Positions 11,374 to 23,525 of a stretch of 64,000 bases of DNA are shown piece by piece; position 1 is the first letter of the stretch, and each line of letters opens with the position of its first letter. The stretch covers positions 12,090,001-12,154,000 of the forward strand of contig JBITNC010000001.1 of assembly GCA_050084985.1 (NCBI GenBank), read 5' to 3'. The notes beneath the pieces were generated by a model. It did no database searches. It saw only the letters and a list, made by a program, of their open reading frames with translations, and was not told the origin of the DNA. Source of the stretch: Nageia nagi. Its lineage: Eukaryota > Pinophyta. Position numbers and translations under genes: made by a program.

Positions 11374-12570
11374 ATGAACACTCCAAGCATGGCTCACCCA
11401 ATCAATTTTCCTACTTGGAATAATGGTCATCCTTTGGTCATTGCTGCCAAATCCCTTACTATACCTTAAGCAGCATTCAAAGTTTTTTCTAAATATGAGG
11501 GGTCTAGTAAAACACCATATGACCATTATTTATATTTACCTTTATTGGCTTCAAGCTTTGATATCACTGATGAAATGGTGATGACTAAATTCTTGTCACA
11601 CTCTTTTGAAGGAAAATGAGCTGAATGGTTCAGAAGTCTTACCTCCTCATCTATAAATTCATGGGGAGAGTTATGTTAATCTTTAATTAAAATAGTTACT
11701 ACAAATGGTGATGATACTACATTCTTGAACCTTATAGCATGTATCAAGAGACATCCTCATGAGTCCATTGATGATTTCAATATCAAATTTAAGAGAACAT
11801 GCAAATCTATTCTAGTAAAGATTAGACCAACAAGTGCACAAGATTTGGTATATTATAGGAAGGCCTTTCTCCTAGACCTTAATATACTCATTGTTATGTC
11901 AAAATATACCTTCCCAAATGTTTACCAGATAACAAAAACCTTTCAACATACCCTTGTATCATCTAGAAAGATGCAACCTAGAACCATTATTCTATAATTT
12001 TCTAATGTACCTCCTAAATAAGTTCCACAAATTACTTATCTTGGAGTTTTAGCCTTACCACCTCTACCCAAACATATTATTTAGAATCAAATACTAGTAT
12101 TACCTGCTCCTCCATCCACTAGTACTAGTACTAATTCTAAATCTCAAGAGGAAAAAATAATAAGATAATTAGAGGTAACTATTAGGAACCTTACCAATAA
12201 GCTCACTCTACAAGAAAGATAAAATTAAGGTTTAAATTATAGATAATATGATAACCAGTATCAACCTAGATTCCAACCCAAGACTAACCAGCCAGAACAA
12301 CCAAGTGTCTCAAAAGTAATTGAAAATGTTGTTATGGCAAGTTTTGTAGAGAGTGATGCTCTGGGCATTATGAAATGGTGTCCCCCATGTTCAACTCCTC
12401 ATTTTCCAGACTCATGTGCAATTCATCAACATTAGTATTTAGCATTACATTCAGATCAGATGGTGGAGCCTACATTAGATCCTACTATTGATCTCACCAT
12501 GGTAAATTTTTAGCTTCTAAGATATGATGGAGAATAAGCTAACTATGTTCAAACTAGAGCTTCTTCTTCA
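11374..12570 (+). pseudogene. gag: Element A Gag (degraded)
   Basis: Gag forms the particle in which the element RNA is reverse transcribed. A frame opens at an ATG at 11374 and is interrupted by several in-frame stops. The core of a Retrotrans_gag domain is readable: YDHYLYL, FLSHSFEGK, AEWFRSL, SWGELC, ACIKRHPHESIDDFNIKFK (11740-11800). A CX2CX3HX4C zinc-knuckle-like motif (CPPCSTPHFPDSC) is encoded at 12379-12417, as in Tat-type Gag proteins. The intact stretch 11725-11997 is only part of the gene. The protease follows downstream in the expected order. Confidence 0.75.
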
Positions 12571-12864
12571 ACAGCTCTATAGAAACCCCAAATTACTCAT
12601 CAAAATCAAGCATCTATTCTAGTGCAACCTGAACCTAACAAAGCTAAGGTTCCCTTAGCCCAACCATAAAATAAACAAAATCAATTCCCAGGACATCCAA
12701 GCAATGTTTCTCAAAAATTGAGTACTAATGTTCCTATTGAAACAAACCTTGCTATGACTAAAAAATAAGTCCCAAAGAAGGAGATACCTAATACATTAAA
12801 GTATATTTTTATTACAAATTACCATAAAGAAAAAGCCACTCAATAATTTAGAAAATATCAACAA

Positions 12865-13404
12865 GTGAAATCAAGTAATTTTATCCCATATGCTCCATAT
12901 AATATTATGGAAAAATTGAAGAAAACTCTTTCAAAGATGACTATGTTTGATGAAATAAAGATACCAAGTCAATTAGATTTTTTGCAAGAGACATTGAAAT
13001 TAATAAATAGTAAGAAGAGGGTAAATGAAGGAAATGTTTTCTTTACAATATCTAATGACATCCCTCCAACTCCCATAGGTATAAGAAGACCCCCACCATT
13101 CTATTTATCCCTAAGATTAGAAGGTTGGGTACTAAATAACTATATGATAGATATCGAAGCTGCAATAACTATGATTCCTAAAGTTGTTGTAAATGAAATG
13201 AAGCTATATATACAAGATGTATTGATGGTGTCATATAATTGGATTCTTTCTCCATATATGTAATTTGTAGTGTTAAAGGGGTCCTAATAACTTTGAATGC
13301 ATTTTCTAACATTTGTGTTATTCAAGATATCATTATGGGTGATCTTCCACCTTTATTTGGAATATGTTTATCTAGAAACTTCACTAGTAAATTGGCAATG
13401 TACT
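12865..13404 (+). pseudogene. pro: Element A protease, interrupted by element B
   Basis: The retroviral-type aspartic protease cleaves the polyprotein. The catalytic loop is recognisable as MIDIEAAITMIPK (around 13147-13185), where DSGA would be expected, so Ser-Gly became Ile-Glu and the enzyme is dead. After a frameshift near 13240, the flap-distal part reads KGVLITLNAF, VIQDIIMGDLPPLFGICLSRNFTSKL, a very characteristic Tat-lineage protease C-terminus. Coding stops abruptly at 13404, where element B begins. It resumes after 19408 with a hydrophobic YTHLLLFF stretch in the expected place. Confidence 0.8.
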
Positions 13405-13817
13405 TGTTAGGATCCCACATCCTAAAATTTTAGTGTTAGTATTAGTATTTTAATTAAATTATCAACCAATATTGTAAATCATAATATTGTGATTATAAGG
13501 GTGAGGCTCAATTTTGCATTACTATTAGGGTTAGGGTTAGTATATTATAAATAGGTAGAAGTGTGTGAAGAAATGGATCTTGAACATTATTTTTCACTTT
13601 TAGAGTTGTAAGGAGGGTAGCCCCCTTAAAGCAGCCTATGATTCTATTACTATTTAGTAAAATCCTATCCTTATTTGCTTATTATTGCTATTTCATGTTC
13701 TATTTATCAGCACATGCTCTATTATTTTCACTAGATTAGTTGTCATTTTCCTATTTCAAATTGATATTTGTTACATTTTTGTAATATTTCTCTTTTTATA
13801 TTTGTAGCATCATAACA
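13405..13817 (+). repeat. Element B 5' LTR (413 bp)
   Basis: It begins TGTTAGGATCCCACATCC and ends ...CATAACA. It matches 18992-19403 along its whole length. It contains two and a half copies of ttaggg (13525-13540) just upstream of a TATA box. Confidence 0.95.
13546..13553 (+). promoter_or_regulatory. TATA box of element B LTR
   Basis: TATAAATA in the context attataaatagg, conserved in the other LTR at 19133-19140. It is a standard plant core promoter motif, and its position in the LTR agrees with a transcription start in the R region. Confidence 0.65.
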
Positions 13818-13818
13818 T

Positions 13819-13831
13819 CTAGTATCAGAGC
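13819..13831 (+). other. Element B primer binding site (initiator Met-tRNA type)
   Basis: The sequence ctagtatcagagc one base after the LTR closely resembles TGGTATCAGAGC, the site complementary to the 3' end of plant initiator methionine tRNA used by chromoviruses and copia elements. Two positions are mutated. Confidence 0.75.
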
Positions 13832-14603
13832 TCTTTCTAGGGCAATTTTGCTATAAGAAAACAAAAAAAATATCTTAGAGGTCTAAGCTAGAAACCTTGT
13901 ATTGGGGTTTTAAAATATTCTAGAGGATCTATCATTTTTGGCTAAGCACACTTTCCCGTAAAGCTATGTGTGAAGTAAGGTGCAAAAAAATCTACACCAA
14001 TACCTAGGCCTCAGATAGAACCCTACATAGAATTGAACTCCATGTACTAAAAGTTATATTAGAGACTATCTAGGCTATAAATGAAAACTAGGTAGAAGCT
14101 ATGCCAATCATTTGTAAATTGTAGTGCACCAGTAAGTGCTACTATAAAGTTACTTATCATAGAAGTCATCTCTGTAGCCTCTTTCCTTGCAAAAATTAGA
14201 TAGGAGGGGTGTTTAGACAAGCCTACAATGCAGATAATCCTTACCCTAGAATCATTCCTTCACCCAAAAAACCTTGATTCAAGAAGCAGAATGTATGACA
14301 TGCAAGTTTTTAGAGCCATCAAAAATAGCAGTTTAGAGGCAACAAAAACTTCAAAGCTAAATAAGTAAAAATCTGTACCATTTCAATAGTTGTTAACAAA
14401 AGCAAATATACCCATAGTTGTTAAAAAACGGTTTAGGAGTCTAAAAATCATCATCGAGAGACCTAGTCCATTATGATCATCTTTTCGAGTTGATCATTTT
14501 GATATATTACACCCATACTCATTTTTGGGCATTTTATAAAAATAATAGTTCTAAAAATAGTAGTTTCTAAAAATAATAGCTTCAAAAATAGTAGTTTTCA
14601 AAA

Positions 14604-15500
14604 ATGGCACCTAAGATAAGATCCCAAACAACAGCACAAGCTGATCCTACCATGATGACATTTCAAACTATGATCCAACAAATGGCAGATAAACTTACTA
14701 ATACATTCAAGGTAGAAATCTAACAAATACAAACCCTTGATAGTAAATGTGACAATGTGATAGGATAGTTAGGAAGTCCATAGGGGTATCATCATAATTT
14801 TTAGGGCCAACAAGGTAGGTTCATTCTTCCTTGCAAAATCAAATTGGATTTTTCTTAATTTGATGGAGATGATCCCACTAGATGGATTTATAAGTTCAAA
14901 CATTATTTCACATTGAAACAAATTCTAGAAGATTTAAAGGTGTGCATGGCAACTTTTTATTTAGATCGTGAGGCTCTCCAATGGCACTAATGGTACTCAA
15001 AAATGCATCCTGATCCTTTATGGGATGAATTTACTCAATAATTATTAATCCATTTTGGTCCTAATGACTATGAAGATTTCATAGGGGCATTGACCAAATT
15101 ACATCAAACTATAACAATCAAAGAATACCAAAATCAGTTTGAGAAATTGGCAAATCACATAGAGGGGTTAGATGATGGTTTTTTCACAAGTTATTTTATC
15201 AGTGGATTAAAGGAAGAAATTAAACCAAAGGTCAAAATATTTAATCTCAAAACTATGATGGATGTTATTACTTTGGCAAAGCCCATTGAAGATAAAGCCA
15301 ATGCTTGTTGATGAAATGTAAGGCCCCAATTCACAAAAACACATAATATTTCCCACTTCTCTAATAACACAAGTGCCCCACCACCAAATCACACAATGCA
15401 AACTAAGAAGTTGACATGGGAGGAAATGGAAGAGCATCGAAAGAAGGGTTTGTGCTATAATTATGATGATAAATTTGTTCATGGTCATTGTTATACTCAA
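14604..15500 (+). pseudogene. gag: Element B Gag (degraded)
   Basis: The frame begins at ATG 14604 (MAPKIRSQT), about 790 bp after the 5' LTR, and runs with several stops into the protease in the same frame. Recognisable Retrotrans_gag core: KLDFS-FDGDDPTRWIYKFK, LDREALQWH, HFGPNDYEDF, GALTKLHQTITIKEYQNQFE, FISGLKEEIKP (about 14840-15230). A zinc-knuckle remnant, GLCYNYDDKFVHGHC, is encoded near 15450; its second Cys has become Tyr. The motif order and spacing are those of chromovirus Gag. Confidence 0.8.
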
Positions 15501-18500
15501 CAAAAGTTATATTTTCTTGATGCTAATGCTCCTACTGAGGAGGAATATGAAAGTGCACCTAAAGAGGCTACAAAGGAAATTCCAAATGAGGAGGCCTTGG
15601 TTATCTATTATAGTGCATTGGTAGGAATTACTACCCCTCAAACTATGAAGGTCAAAGGGTTTTTTAAAATGTGCCCTCTCATAATATTGTTGGATTCGAA
15701 AAGTACTCATAATTTCATTAATCCATGGGTGGCTAAGGTTGCTAACTATTACATCCACCCTACAAATAATTTTGAGGTTATAGGTGGTAATGGAGGAAAA
15801 ATAGCATGTAAAGGCATATGCCAAAATATCAAATTGAGCATGGACCACTATACTTTGAAATGTGACATGTACACTTTACCACTTGGGGGATGTGATATAG
15901 TTTTAGGGGTACAATGGCTAGAGACTTTGAGCATCATGTAGTGGAATTTTGTAGAGCTATGGATGACCTTCAAGATAGACAAACAAGAGCATACTCTCAA
16001 AGGATTACAAGGTGGATTTGTACAAATTTTGAGGTCACATTGTATGGAAAAGGTCCTACAAAAAATTGGAAAGGGGATGATGGCACAGTTATACTCTTTA
16101 TCAATCATCGAATTTGAATTCACAGAGCCTAAGGATCTATAACCCATCTTAAGTAAGCATGCAAGTGCATTTGAGGACCCAATGGACTTACCACCCTAGT
16201 GATCACATGATCATTCTATCTAGTTGGTGCTAGAAAGTCACCAACCAAACATTCATCCTTATTAGTATCCTTGTTTACAAAAAAATAAAATTAAAAAATT
16301 GGTAAATTAAAAAATTGGTTAAGGAACTGTTGGATGTAGGAGTAATCAGACCTAGCGTAAGCCCATATTCTTCTCTAATTATATTAGTTCATAAGAAATA
16401 TGGTTCATGGCATATGTGTGTGGATTTTAGGGCCCTCAACAAAATTACCATCAAGGACAAATTTCCCATACCAATCATTGATGAATTATTGGATGAACTA
16501 CATGGGGCAAGATATTTTTCCAAGTTGGACCTATGATTTGGGTATCACCAAATCTATTTCAAGGATGAGGATATACTAGAAATTACATTTTGCACCCATG
16601 AGGGCCATTATGATTTCTTGGTCATGCCTTTTGGCCTCACAAATGCTCCAACCACATTTCAAAGTTTAATGAATTAGGTGTTTCCTCCATTCCTTAGGAA
16701 GTTCATTTTAGTTTTCTTTGATGATATCTTGATCTACAGTAAGACATGGTACTAACATGTGGCACATGTTGACCAAACCTTACAAATTTTGAAGGAACAT
16801 CAAATATATGCAAAAAAATCAAAATGTTCATTCAACAAGAGAGAAATTGACTAGTTAGGCCATATTATATCCGAAGATAGAGTTAAGATGGATCCACAAA
16901 AGATTACTAACATTTAGAACTGGTCTATTCCTACATATTTGAAATGTTTTTGAGGATTATTGGGGTTGACAAGCTATTATAGGAAATTTGTGAAGGATTA
17001 TGGTAAGATTATAGCACCTCTAACCATGTTGTTGAAAAAGAATGCATTCCAATGGTCCCCTCAAGTTTATGCAACTTTCTTTAAGCTCAAGGAGGTGATG
17101 TGTACTACCTTGGTATTAGAAATGCCAAATTTTTTTAAAACCTTTGTGATAGAAAGTGATGATTGTGGAGTAGGAATTAGGGTAGTATTAATGCAGGAGG
17201 GGAATCACTTAGTGTTCACTAGTAGAGCACGCTCTAGTAAAAATTTGGGTAAATCCACTTATGAAAAAGAAATGCTTACCATCATTCATGCACTTCAATG
17301 CTGGAGATCATATCTCATTATTTACAATTTCATCATCCTCATAGATCATCATAGTTTGAAATTTTTCATTGAGTAATGCATTTCTACACCTAAGCAACAA
17401 AAATGGGTGACCAAACTACTAGGCTATGATTATGAGATAGTATATAGTAAAGGTAAAGAGAATGTGGTTGTTGATGCTTTATTCAAAAAAATTGAAGATC
17501 AAATAGCACTAAAAACTCTTTCATCTCCTATTCCTAAATGGTTGGATAAAGTTAAACAAGAGTGGGTAGAGGATAGCTCCACCCAAGAATTGTTAAAACA
17601 AATCACTCAAGACCCCACAAGTAAACCACACCACACATGGCATGACAGTATTTTGAGATTCAAAGGCCAAATTTTGTTACAGTCTTCTTCAAAATGTAAA
17701 TAAAAAATACTTACCAAATTGAATTCCACACCTACATTAGGACATGATGAATTTTTGAAAACTTATCAGTGGGTGACACGATCATTCTACTGGGCAAATA
17801 TGAAATTGGATATCAAGCAGTTTGTGGTAACTTGTGATGTGTGTTAATGATAAAAGGGTGAGATAGTGGGTACTTCAGGAATCCTTCAACCTCCTCCCAT
17901 ACCTACTCATACATGGATCAATATCTCAATATATTTCATTGAAGGCCTTTCTAAATATAATGGTAAATCAATTATTCTAGTGGTGGTTGATCAATTATCC
18001 AAATATGCTTATTTTGGTTCATTAGATCATCCCTACAAGGTAGTGATAGTGGCATAATTATTCTTGAATATAATTTTTAAACTACATGGCATGTTAGAGA
18101 TGATTTTTAGTGATCATGATCCACTTTTACAAGCCATTTTTGGCAAGAGCTTTTTAAGCTGCAAGGTACCCAGCTAAACATGAGCTCAACATATCACCTA
18201 CAAACTGATGGTCAAACTAAAAATATCAACAAATATTTGGAAATATATTACATTATTTTGATTCAGCATAACTAGTACATTAGGTACAATGGGTTCTCTT
18301 GGTTGAGTGGTGGTATAATACATCTTATCATTCTACCAGCAAGATGACCCCCTATGAAGCAATGTATGGTCAACCTCCACCAACAGTCACCTCATATGTT
18401 GTAGGTACTAGTAAAGTTTATGTAGTTAAATCAACTTTAGTTTCTTAGGATGATATTCTTTATTTTCTCAAGGATAACCTTCAAATAGCCCAATACCATA

Positions 18501-18965
18501 TGAAAAAACAAGCTGATCAACAACATGTAGAAAGGGAGTTCCAAGTAGATGACATGGTCTTTCTAAGGTTGTAACATTATCACTAGAAATCCTTAAAAAT
18601 AAAAGGCCTTCAAAAATTAGCCCTAAAGTTTTATGGTCCCTACAAGGTGTTACAATGGATTGGCCTATCTACATATAAACTAAATCTTCTTGCTTCTTCC
18701 AAGATTCTCCTAGTGTTTCATGTCTCTTATCTCAAGAAAGTGGTTGGATCAGAGGTTCGAGTTCAGATAAAATTACCTGAGTTAGTAGAGGATGGATCAA
18801 TGGAAATTGTACCTAAGGTAGTTTTGGATCAATATTCATAATAGCTTCATAATCACTCCATCATAAAAGTCCTTATGTAGTGGCAAGGCATGGCACTAGA
18901 AGATGGAACATGGGAAATACTTCATCAGATGTAGCAATAGATTCCACACTTCAGGCTTTGAGGAC
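15501..18965 (+). pseudogene. pol: Element B Pol with chromodomain (degraded)
   Basis: Domains appear in Ty3/gypsy order. Protease: LLDSKSTHNFI near 15690, with DSG changed to DSK. Reverse transcriptase: 16315-16900, with [28 protein letters not shown] and FFDDILIYSK, so FFDD replaces the usual Y-x-D-D. RNase H: about 17130-17360. Integrase zinc domain: about 17745-17850, ending CDVC. Integrase core: from 17890, where the first catalytic Asp of the WIDIS-type motif is Asn (WINIS). After a frameshift between 18057 and 18647, the C-terminal part ends in a chromodomain remnant (EDGTWE near 18900). The chromodomain targets chromovirus integration to marked chromatin. Frames change at least between 15941 and 16315 and again before 18647. 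Confidence 0.88.
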
Positions 18966-18977
18966 AAATCTTCATCC

Positions 18978-18991
18978 CAAGAGGGGTGGCA
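18978..18991 (+). other. Element B polypurine tract
   Basis: The sequence caagaggggtggca directly precedes the 3' LTR. This is the site where plus-strand DNA synthesis would be primed. Confidence 0.8.
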
Positions 18992-19403
18992 TGTTAGGAT
19001 CCCACATCCTAACATTTTAGTGTTAGTATTAGTATTTTAATTAAATTATTATCCTATATTGTAAACTATAATATTATGATTATAAGGGTAGGGCTCAATT
19101 TTGCATTACTATTAGGGTTAGGGTTAGTATATTATAAATAGGTATAAGTGTGTAGAGAAATGGATATTGAACATTATTTTTCACTTTTGGAGTTGTAAGG
19201 AGGTAGCCCCCTTGAAGCAACCTATGATTCTATTACTATTCAGTAAAATCCTATCTTTATCATCTTATTGTTGCTATTTTGTGTTTTATTTATCAGTGCA
19301 TACTCTGTTATGTTCAATAGATTTTTTATCATTTTCTTATTTCAAATTGATATTTGTTACATTTATACAATATTTTTCTTTTCATATTTGTAGCATCGTA
19401 ATA
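18992..19403 (+). repeat. Element B 3' LTR (412 bp)
   Basis: It begins TGTTAGGATCCC and ends ...CGTAATA, with the terminal CA mutated to TA. It corresponds to 13405-13817 and conserves the ttaggg repeats and TATA box. Confidence 0.95.
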
Positions 19404-19689
19404 GTGCTTAGCTTTAAAATATACTCACCTTTTACTTTTCTTCCAAAAAAATAAGTAAAAATTCTAAATGAAAGCATCAAAAGTGTTCATCTTAAGAAGA
19501 TCATAGAACAAAACTATATGAATGGCTCTCAACCTATGGAAGTATTTAAAAGGGATACACTTAGAGAAACACTCCTAATAGTTGAAATTGTTTCATCAAA
19601 TCATTTAAATTATCAAGTCACAGATGTTGGAATGGGTAATTATTATTTGTATGAGGATGCATAGTTAATCTTGATCATAGCTAAAAAGG

Positions 19690-20040
19690 AGCATGCGATA
19701 TGGATAATGTACTTTGATGGATCTAGATTCTCATTTAGATTCACATGGATCTATAAAAATAATGCTACTAAGTACCTTTTATTTAGGGTTATCTAAAGTA
19801 ATCAGTATAGGCATTATATGCTAATTATCCATGGTGATTCAAAATTGGTCATAAAATAAATCAAAAATCATATTAGTGTAAAACATCATTATCTAAAGAC
19901 CTAAAAGAATAGAGTATAGGATTTATTAGATTCATTCTTAGTTGTCAATTTTATATCTATTCCTAAAAGGTACAACCAAATAGCTGATGCACTTGGTGGT
20001 AAAGAGGCACATTATAACCTTGTTCATTATAAAATATGAA
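19690..20040 (+). pseudogene. Element A RNase H-like domain upstream of reverse transcriptase
   Basis: This domain would cut RNA in RNA:DNA hybrids. A plus-strand frame with four or so stops reads HAIWIMYFDGSR, HGDSKLVIK, VKHHYLKT, DLLDSF, ISIPKRYNQIADAL. FDGS, GDSKLV and ADAL mark three of the catalytic acidic residues of an RNase H fold. The segment expected to carry the Glu (AEYEAL-type) has been shortened by deletion. The order is unusual: it lies after the protease and about 500 bp before reverse transcriptase, whereas in elements C and E of this window the extra RNase H lies between RNase H and integrase. A second, conventional RNase H follows reverse transcriptase in A (21290-21700). 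Confidence 0.75.
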
Positions 20041-20209
20041 TTCTTGGAGTCAAATTTTAATGTAGGCCTTCAGTACCTGATGCTGTAAATTTTTGGCAAG
20101 TATTTGATTTTGATGAGTATATAATGAACTTCATGTTGAATTAATTAGTAGCTCACACTTTTGTTATTCAAGAATTATTTAATTATTTATAGGAATTAGA
20201 TGTTATCTA

Positions 20210-21780
20210 AATGAATAATAATGTTATACCAAAAGGATTACTCTCTTTTCAAATACTATTTGATTCAAAAGATGTTCAAAAAGCTAAATCCTTGGCCATC
20301 TAGAAGCAAAGTTATGTTGAGCTAGAAATAGAACCTGGTAAATATATAAAGATAGGGTTAGAATGTTATGATGAAGAAAAAGTTGTTTATGAGTTCTCCA
20401 AAACAATTGCTTGGACTTATGATGATCTAAAGACATATGATAAAAATGTCATCCAACACATAATTGAGCTTGAACCAGATGCCAAACCATATGGGCAAAA
20501 ATGGAGGCCACTTAATCCAAAAATAGAAGAAGCCATGAAATAAGAGTTGATCAAGTTGCATAATTCAAAAATTATTTATCTTATCAAGCATTCTTATTGG
20601 GTTGCAAATCTAGTTCCTATTAGAAAGAAAAGTGGAGAAATCAAACTGTATGTTGATTTCAAAAATTTGAATCAAGTGTCTCTTAAATATAATTATCCTC
20701 TCCCACATATGGAATAGATCCTACATACAATAGACAAATCTTGCTATTTTTCAATAATTGATGGCTACTCAGGATTTAACCATATTTAGGTGAAAAATGA
20801 AGATCAATACAAAACTATATTTACAACCAAATAGGGGACATTTCCTTTTCAAAGGATGCCTTTTGGTCTTTCTAATGCGGGAGATACTTTTCAAAGAACC
20901 ATGAATCATGCATTTGGTGACCTTATAAATGATATTATCTTAGTTTATCTAGATGATATTATAGTATTCTCTAAAAGCAAAAAGGATCATCTAAAACATC
21001 TCAGACAATTTTTTGGAAAATGCATGAAATTTAGGATTTCAATCAATCCCAAAAAAATTATTTTTATGGTTAGCTAAGAAAAATTACTTAGCCACATTAT
21101 CTCAAATGATGTATTAGTGATTGATCTAGATAGAGTGAAAGCTATTGAGTCATTGCCACTCCCTTAGAATAAGAAAGTCTTGCAATCATTCCTTGGTCAG
21201 ATCAATTATTTTAGAAAATTCATTAATGATTTTTCAAAAATTATATCCCCAATCATTTCAATGCTAAAAAAGATGTATTATCTTGGCTAGATGAAGTAAA
21301 AATAGCCTTTAGAGAGATTAAAAAGGCTATAATAGAAGGTCCTATACTTAAAAATCTTAATATATCAAAAGATTTCATCATGTATGCATATGGAGTAGAA
21401 AAAAGTATTGCTATAATTCTAATACAAAAAGATGATAATAAAGAAGAACACCCAATTGCCTTTCATAGTCAAACATTGGATCAACACCAAAAAAGGTACT
21501 CATTTATTGAAAAGCAAGTGTTTTTCATAATGAAAGGAATTAAGAAATTCAAACATTATATGTCCCACAACAAAATCCTTGTATTTACTATCCATCTAGA
21601 TGTAAGAAATTATGTTATACATGGAGACTTAGGCAAAGGAAAGACTAGTTAGATTACTAAAATAATAGAATATGATATAGAAATTAAACCAACCAAGCTA
21701 ATGAGAGGCAAGGCTCTATGTGAAAATATAGCTGAAGCTTCACATATGATTGCTATCATAAAGGATAAGAAATAACTTAA
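20210..21780 (+). pseudogene. pol: Element A reverse transcriptase and RNase H (degraded)
   Basis: The N-terminal linker reads VIPKGLLSFQILFD, IKIGLECYDEEKV, FSKTIAWTYDDLKTYD, IIQHIIELEPDAKP. The polymerase follows with KLYVDFKNLNQ, FSIIDGYSGF, RMPFGLSNAGDTFQR, and an intact YLDD at 20946-20957 (ILVYLDDIIVFSK). The thumb and connection are broken by stops. The conventional RNase H is recognisable in 21380-21652 (IAFHSQTLD, YSFIEKQVFFIMKGIKKF). The longest open pieces are 20856-21077 and 21380-21652, in different frames. The motif wording of the linker is typical of Tat-lineage polyproteins. Confidence 0.88.
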
Positions 21781-23008
21781 TAAAGAAAGTGATTGGATTA
21801 AAGAAATTATTTTTTATTTTCAAATTGGTAAATATCCTAAATATTTGAATAGATTTCTAAGAAGGAGATTCAAACTACATGCCTTGAAGTTTATGATGAT
21901 AGATTACCATATTTATAGAAAGAACTTTGGTCAAACCCTATTAAGATGTGTGACTCATGATGAATCCTAGACAATATTACATGAATTTCATTATATATTT
22001 TTTGAAAAGTATTATAGTAGACCAACTATAGCATCAAAAATATTATAAGCCAAGTTGACCCAACATATTTTAGGATTCATTCAAGATTATTAGAAAATGT
22101 GACAAATGCAGTAGATTTATGGGAAAAAGAAGACAAGCTATTATGCCTCTTAAACATATGGTAGTTGAGGAACCTTTCTTAAAATGAGGTATGAACTTCA
22201 TTGATGTTATAAACCCAAATTCCTTAGTAGGCCATAAATTCATCTTGACTACAATAAATGCCATGTAAGTATGCAGATCAAGAGGTGGTGATAGAAATGA
22301 TCAAAAGTATAATCACTCACTTTGAAATCTCACAAACTATTATCTTAGATAATGACATGACATTTATTGAATGTAACTTGTCAAACTTTATACTGGTTAT
22401 TCTCTTCAAATTATTATTGATAAGGTAATGGGTTAGCTAAATCAACTAATAAAAATCTAACTCGGATCATCAAAAGAAAAATTGAAGGGAATCCCAAATA
22501 GTGGCATACATAATTGGACTTTGCATTATGGGTAAATAAGATTAGTATTAAATCAATAATCAAAACATCCCCATATGCACTAGTATATGGTAAAATACCT
22601 ATGTTTTCAATACACATAGAGTTATTGGCATTAAAAATCTTGGAAGAAATGAAGAACCATGACTTCGAGCCATTACAATCTAGGTATAATTAACTCCTAA
22701 AGTTGGAAGAATACTATAACAAAGTATATGAGTCATTTCAACATCACCAACACATAGTCAAGAAATGGTTTGATAAAAAAAAGTCTTCTTGGATGAAGTT
22801 TGAACTAGGTGACATTATCTTCAAATGGGATGAGGAAAGAGAAAAGCCTAGAAAATATCAGAAATTTGATTCTCTATGGAGCAAGCCTTATATCATCACT
22901 CAAGCCATGCAAAATAATATGTTTAAATTACAAGATATCATTAGATCCAAAGAATTACCTATTCTTATTAATGCGATCTATTTGAAGCATTACTCGATGA
23001 TAGGGTGA
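21781..23008 (+). pseudogene. pol: Element A integrase (degraded)
   Basis: Integrase joins the DNA copy to the genome. The zinc-binding part (about 21950-22130) is mostly scrambled. The catalytic core survives as MNFIDVINPNSLVGHKFILTTI near 22190 and ILDNDMTFIE-like coding near 22345. The C-terminal part is the best preserved, open from 22703 to 23008: LGDIIFKWDEEREKPRKYQKFDSLWSKPY followed by FKLQDI and YLKHYSM, the usual substrate-binding C-terminus of plant gypsy integrases. Pol ends here, and the A element continues with an additional frame. Confidence 0.82.
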
Positions 23009-23525
23009 TTTCATAACACCCATTAGAAACTATATAGTGTATATAGTTTTTTTAAAAAAATTAAAGGATTGTATATATTCTAGACAAAACACAACTTCTA
23101 AGATAGTAGGTAGTCATTAATGCTCAACATTAATTTGGCATTATCCAAGGTTGATGTAACTCCATTGCTAAATCATCAACTGAATAAGGTAACATTTAAG
23201 GAAAGTTTTACTTGGATTTTTCAAACCATCATATTATTACCCTAGATTAAATTGACATGCTCCAAATTGATTCATTCAACTTATTATCTACCAATCTGTA
23301 TGATGCATACATTCTAACATACCAAGCATTAATTACCATTAATGGATATCAATCATAAAACTTGGATGAATAAAACATCCTATTGATTATTTGACTCAAC
23401 ATTTAGCCATTTTTAAGCATAGAAGTTTCCATAGTAACCAAAGCCTAGAGTTTGGAGAGCTAAATTGAGCAAGAAAATATAGAGTTGCAAAACCTTACAA
23501 AGTGTAGATTCCAAGTCCCAAATGC

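Larger units (their letters stand above)
13405..19403 (+). mobile_element. Element B: Ty3/gypsy chromovirus nested in element A protease
   Basis: LTRs at 13405-13817 and 18992-19403 flank a 5-kb interior with gag, protease, reverse transcriptase, RNase H, integrase and a chromodomain remnant. The flanks gtact (13400-13404) and gtgct (19404-19408) match at 4 of 5 bases, as expected for a 5-bp target duplication. A Met-tRNA-type primer site and a purine tract are in the right places. The CX2C...-type knuckle in the context GLCYNYDDKFVHGH and the short LTRs suggest a Reina-like chromovirus, but that assignment is inference. About 10 differences were counted in the first 112 LTR bases by eye, so it is younger than A. 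Confidence 0.93.

Noticed and set aside
13525-13540. Telomeric DNA or an internal telomere
   Set aside because: Only two and a half units, and they recur at the same place in both LTRs of element B, so they are part of the LTR.
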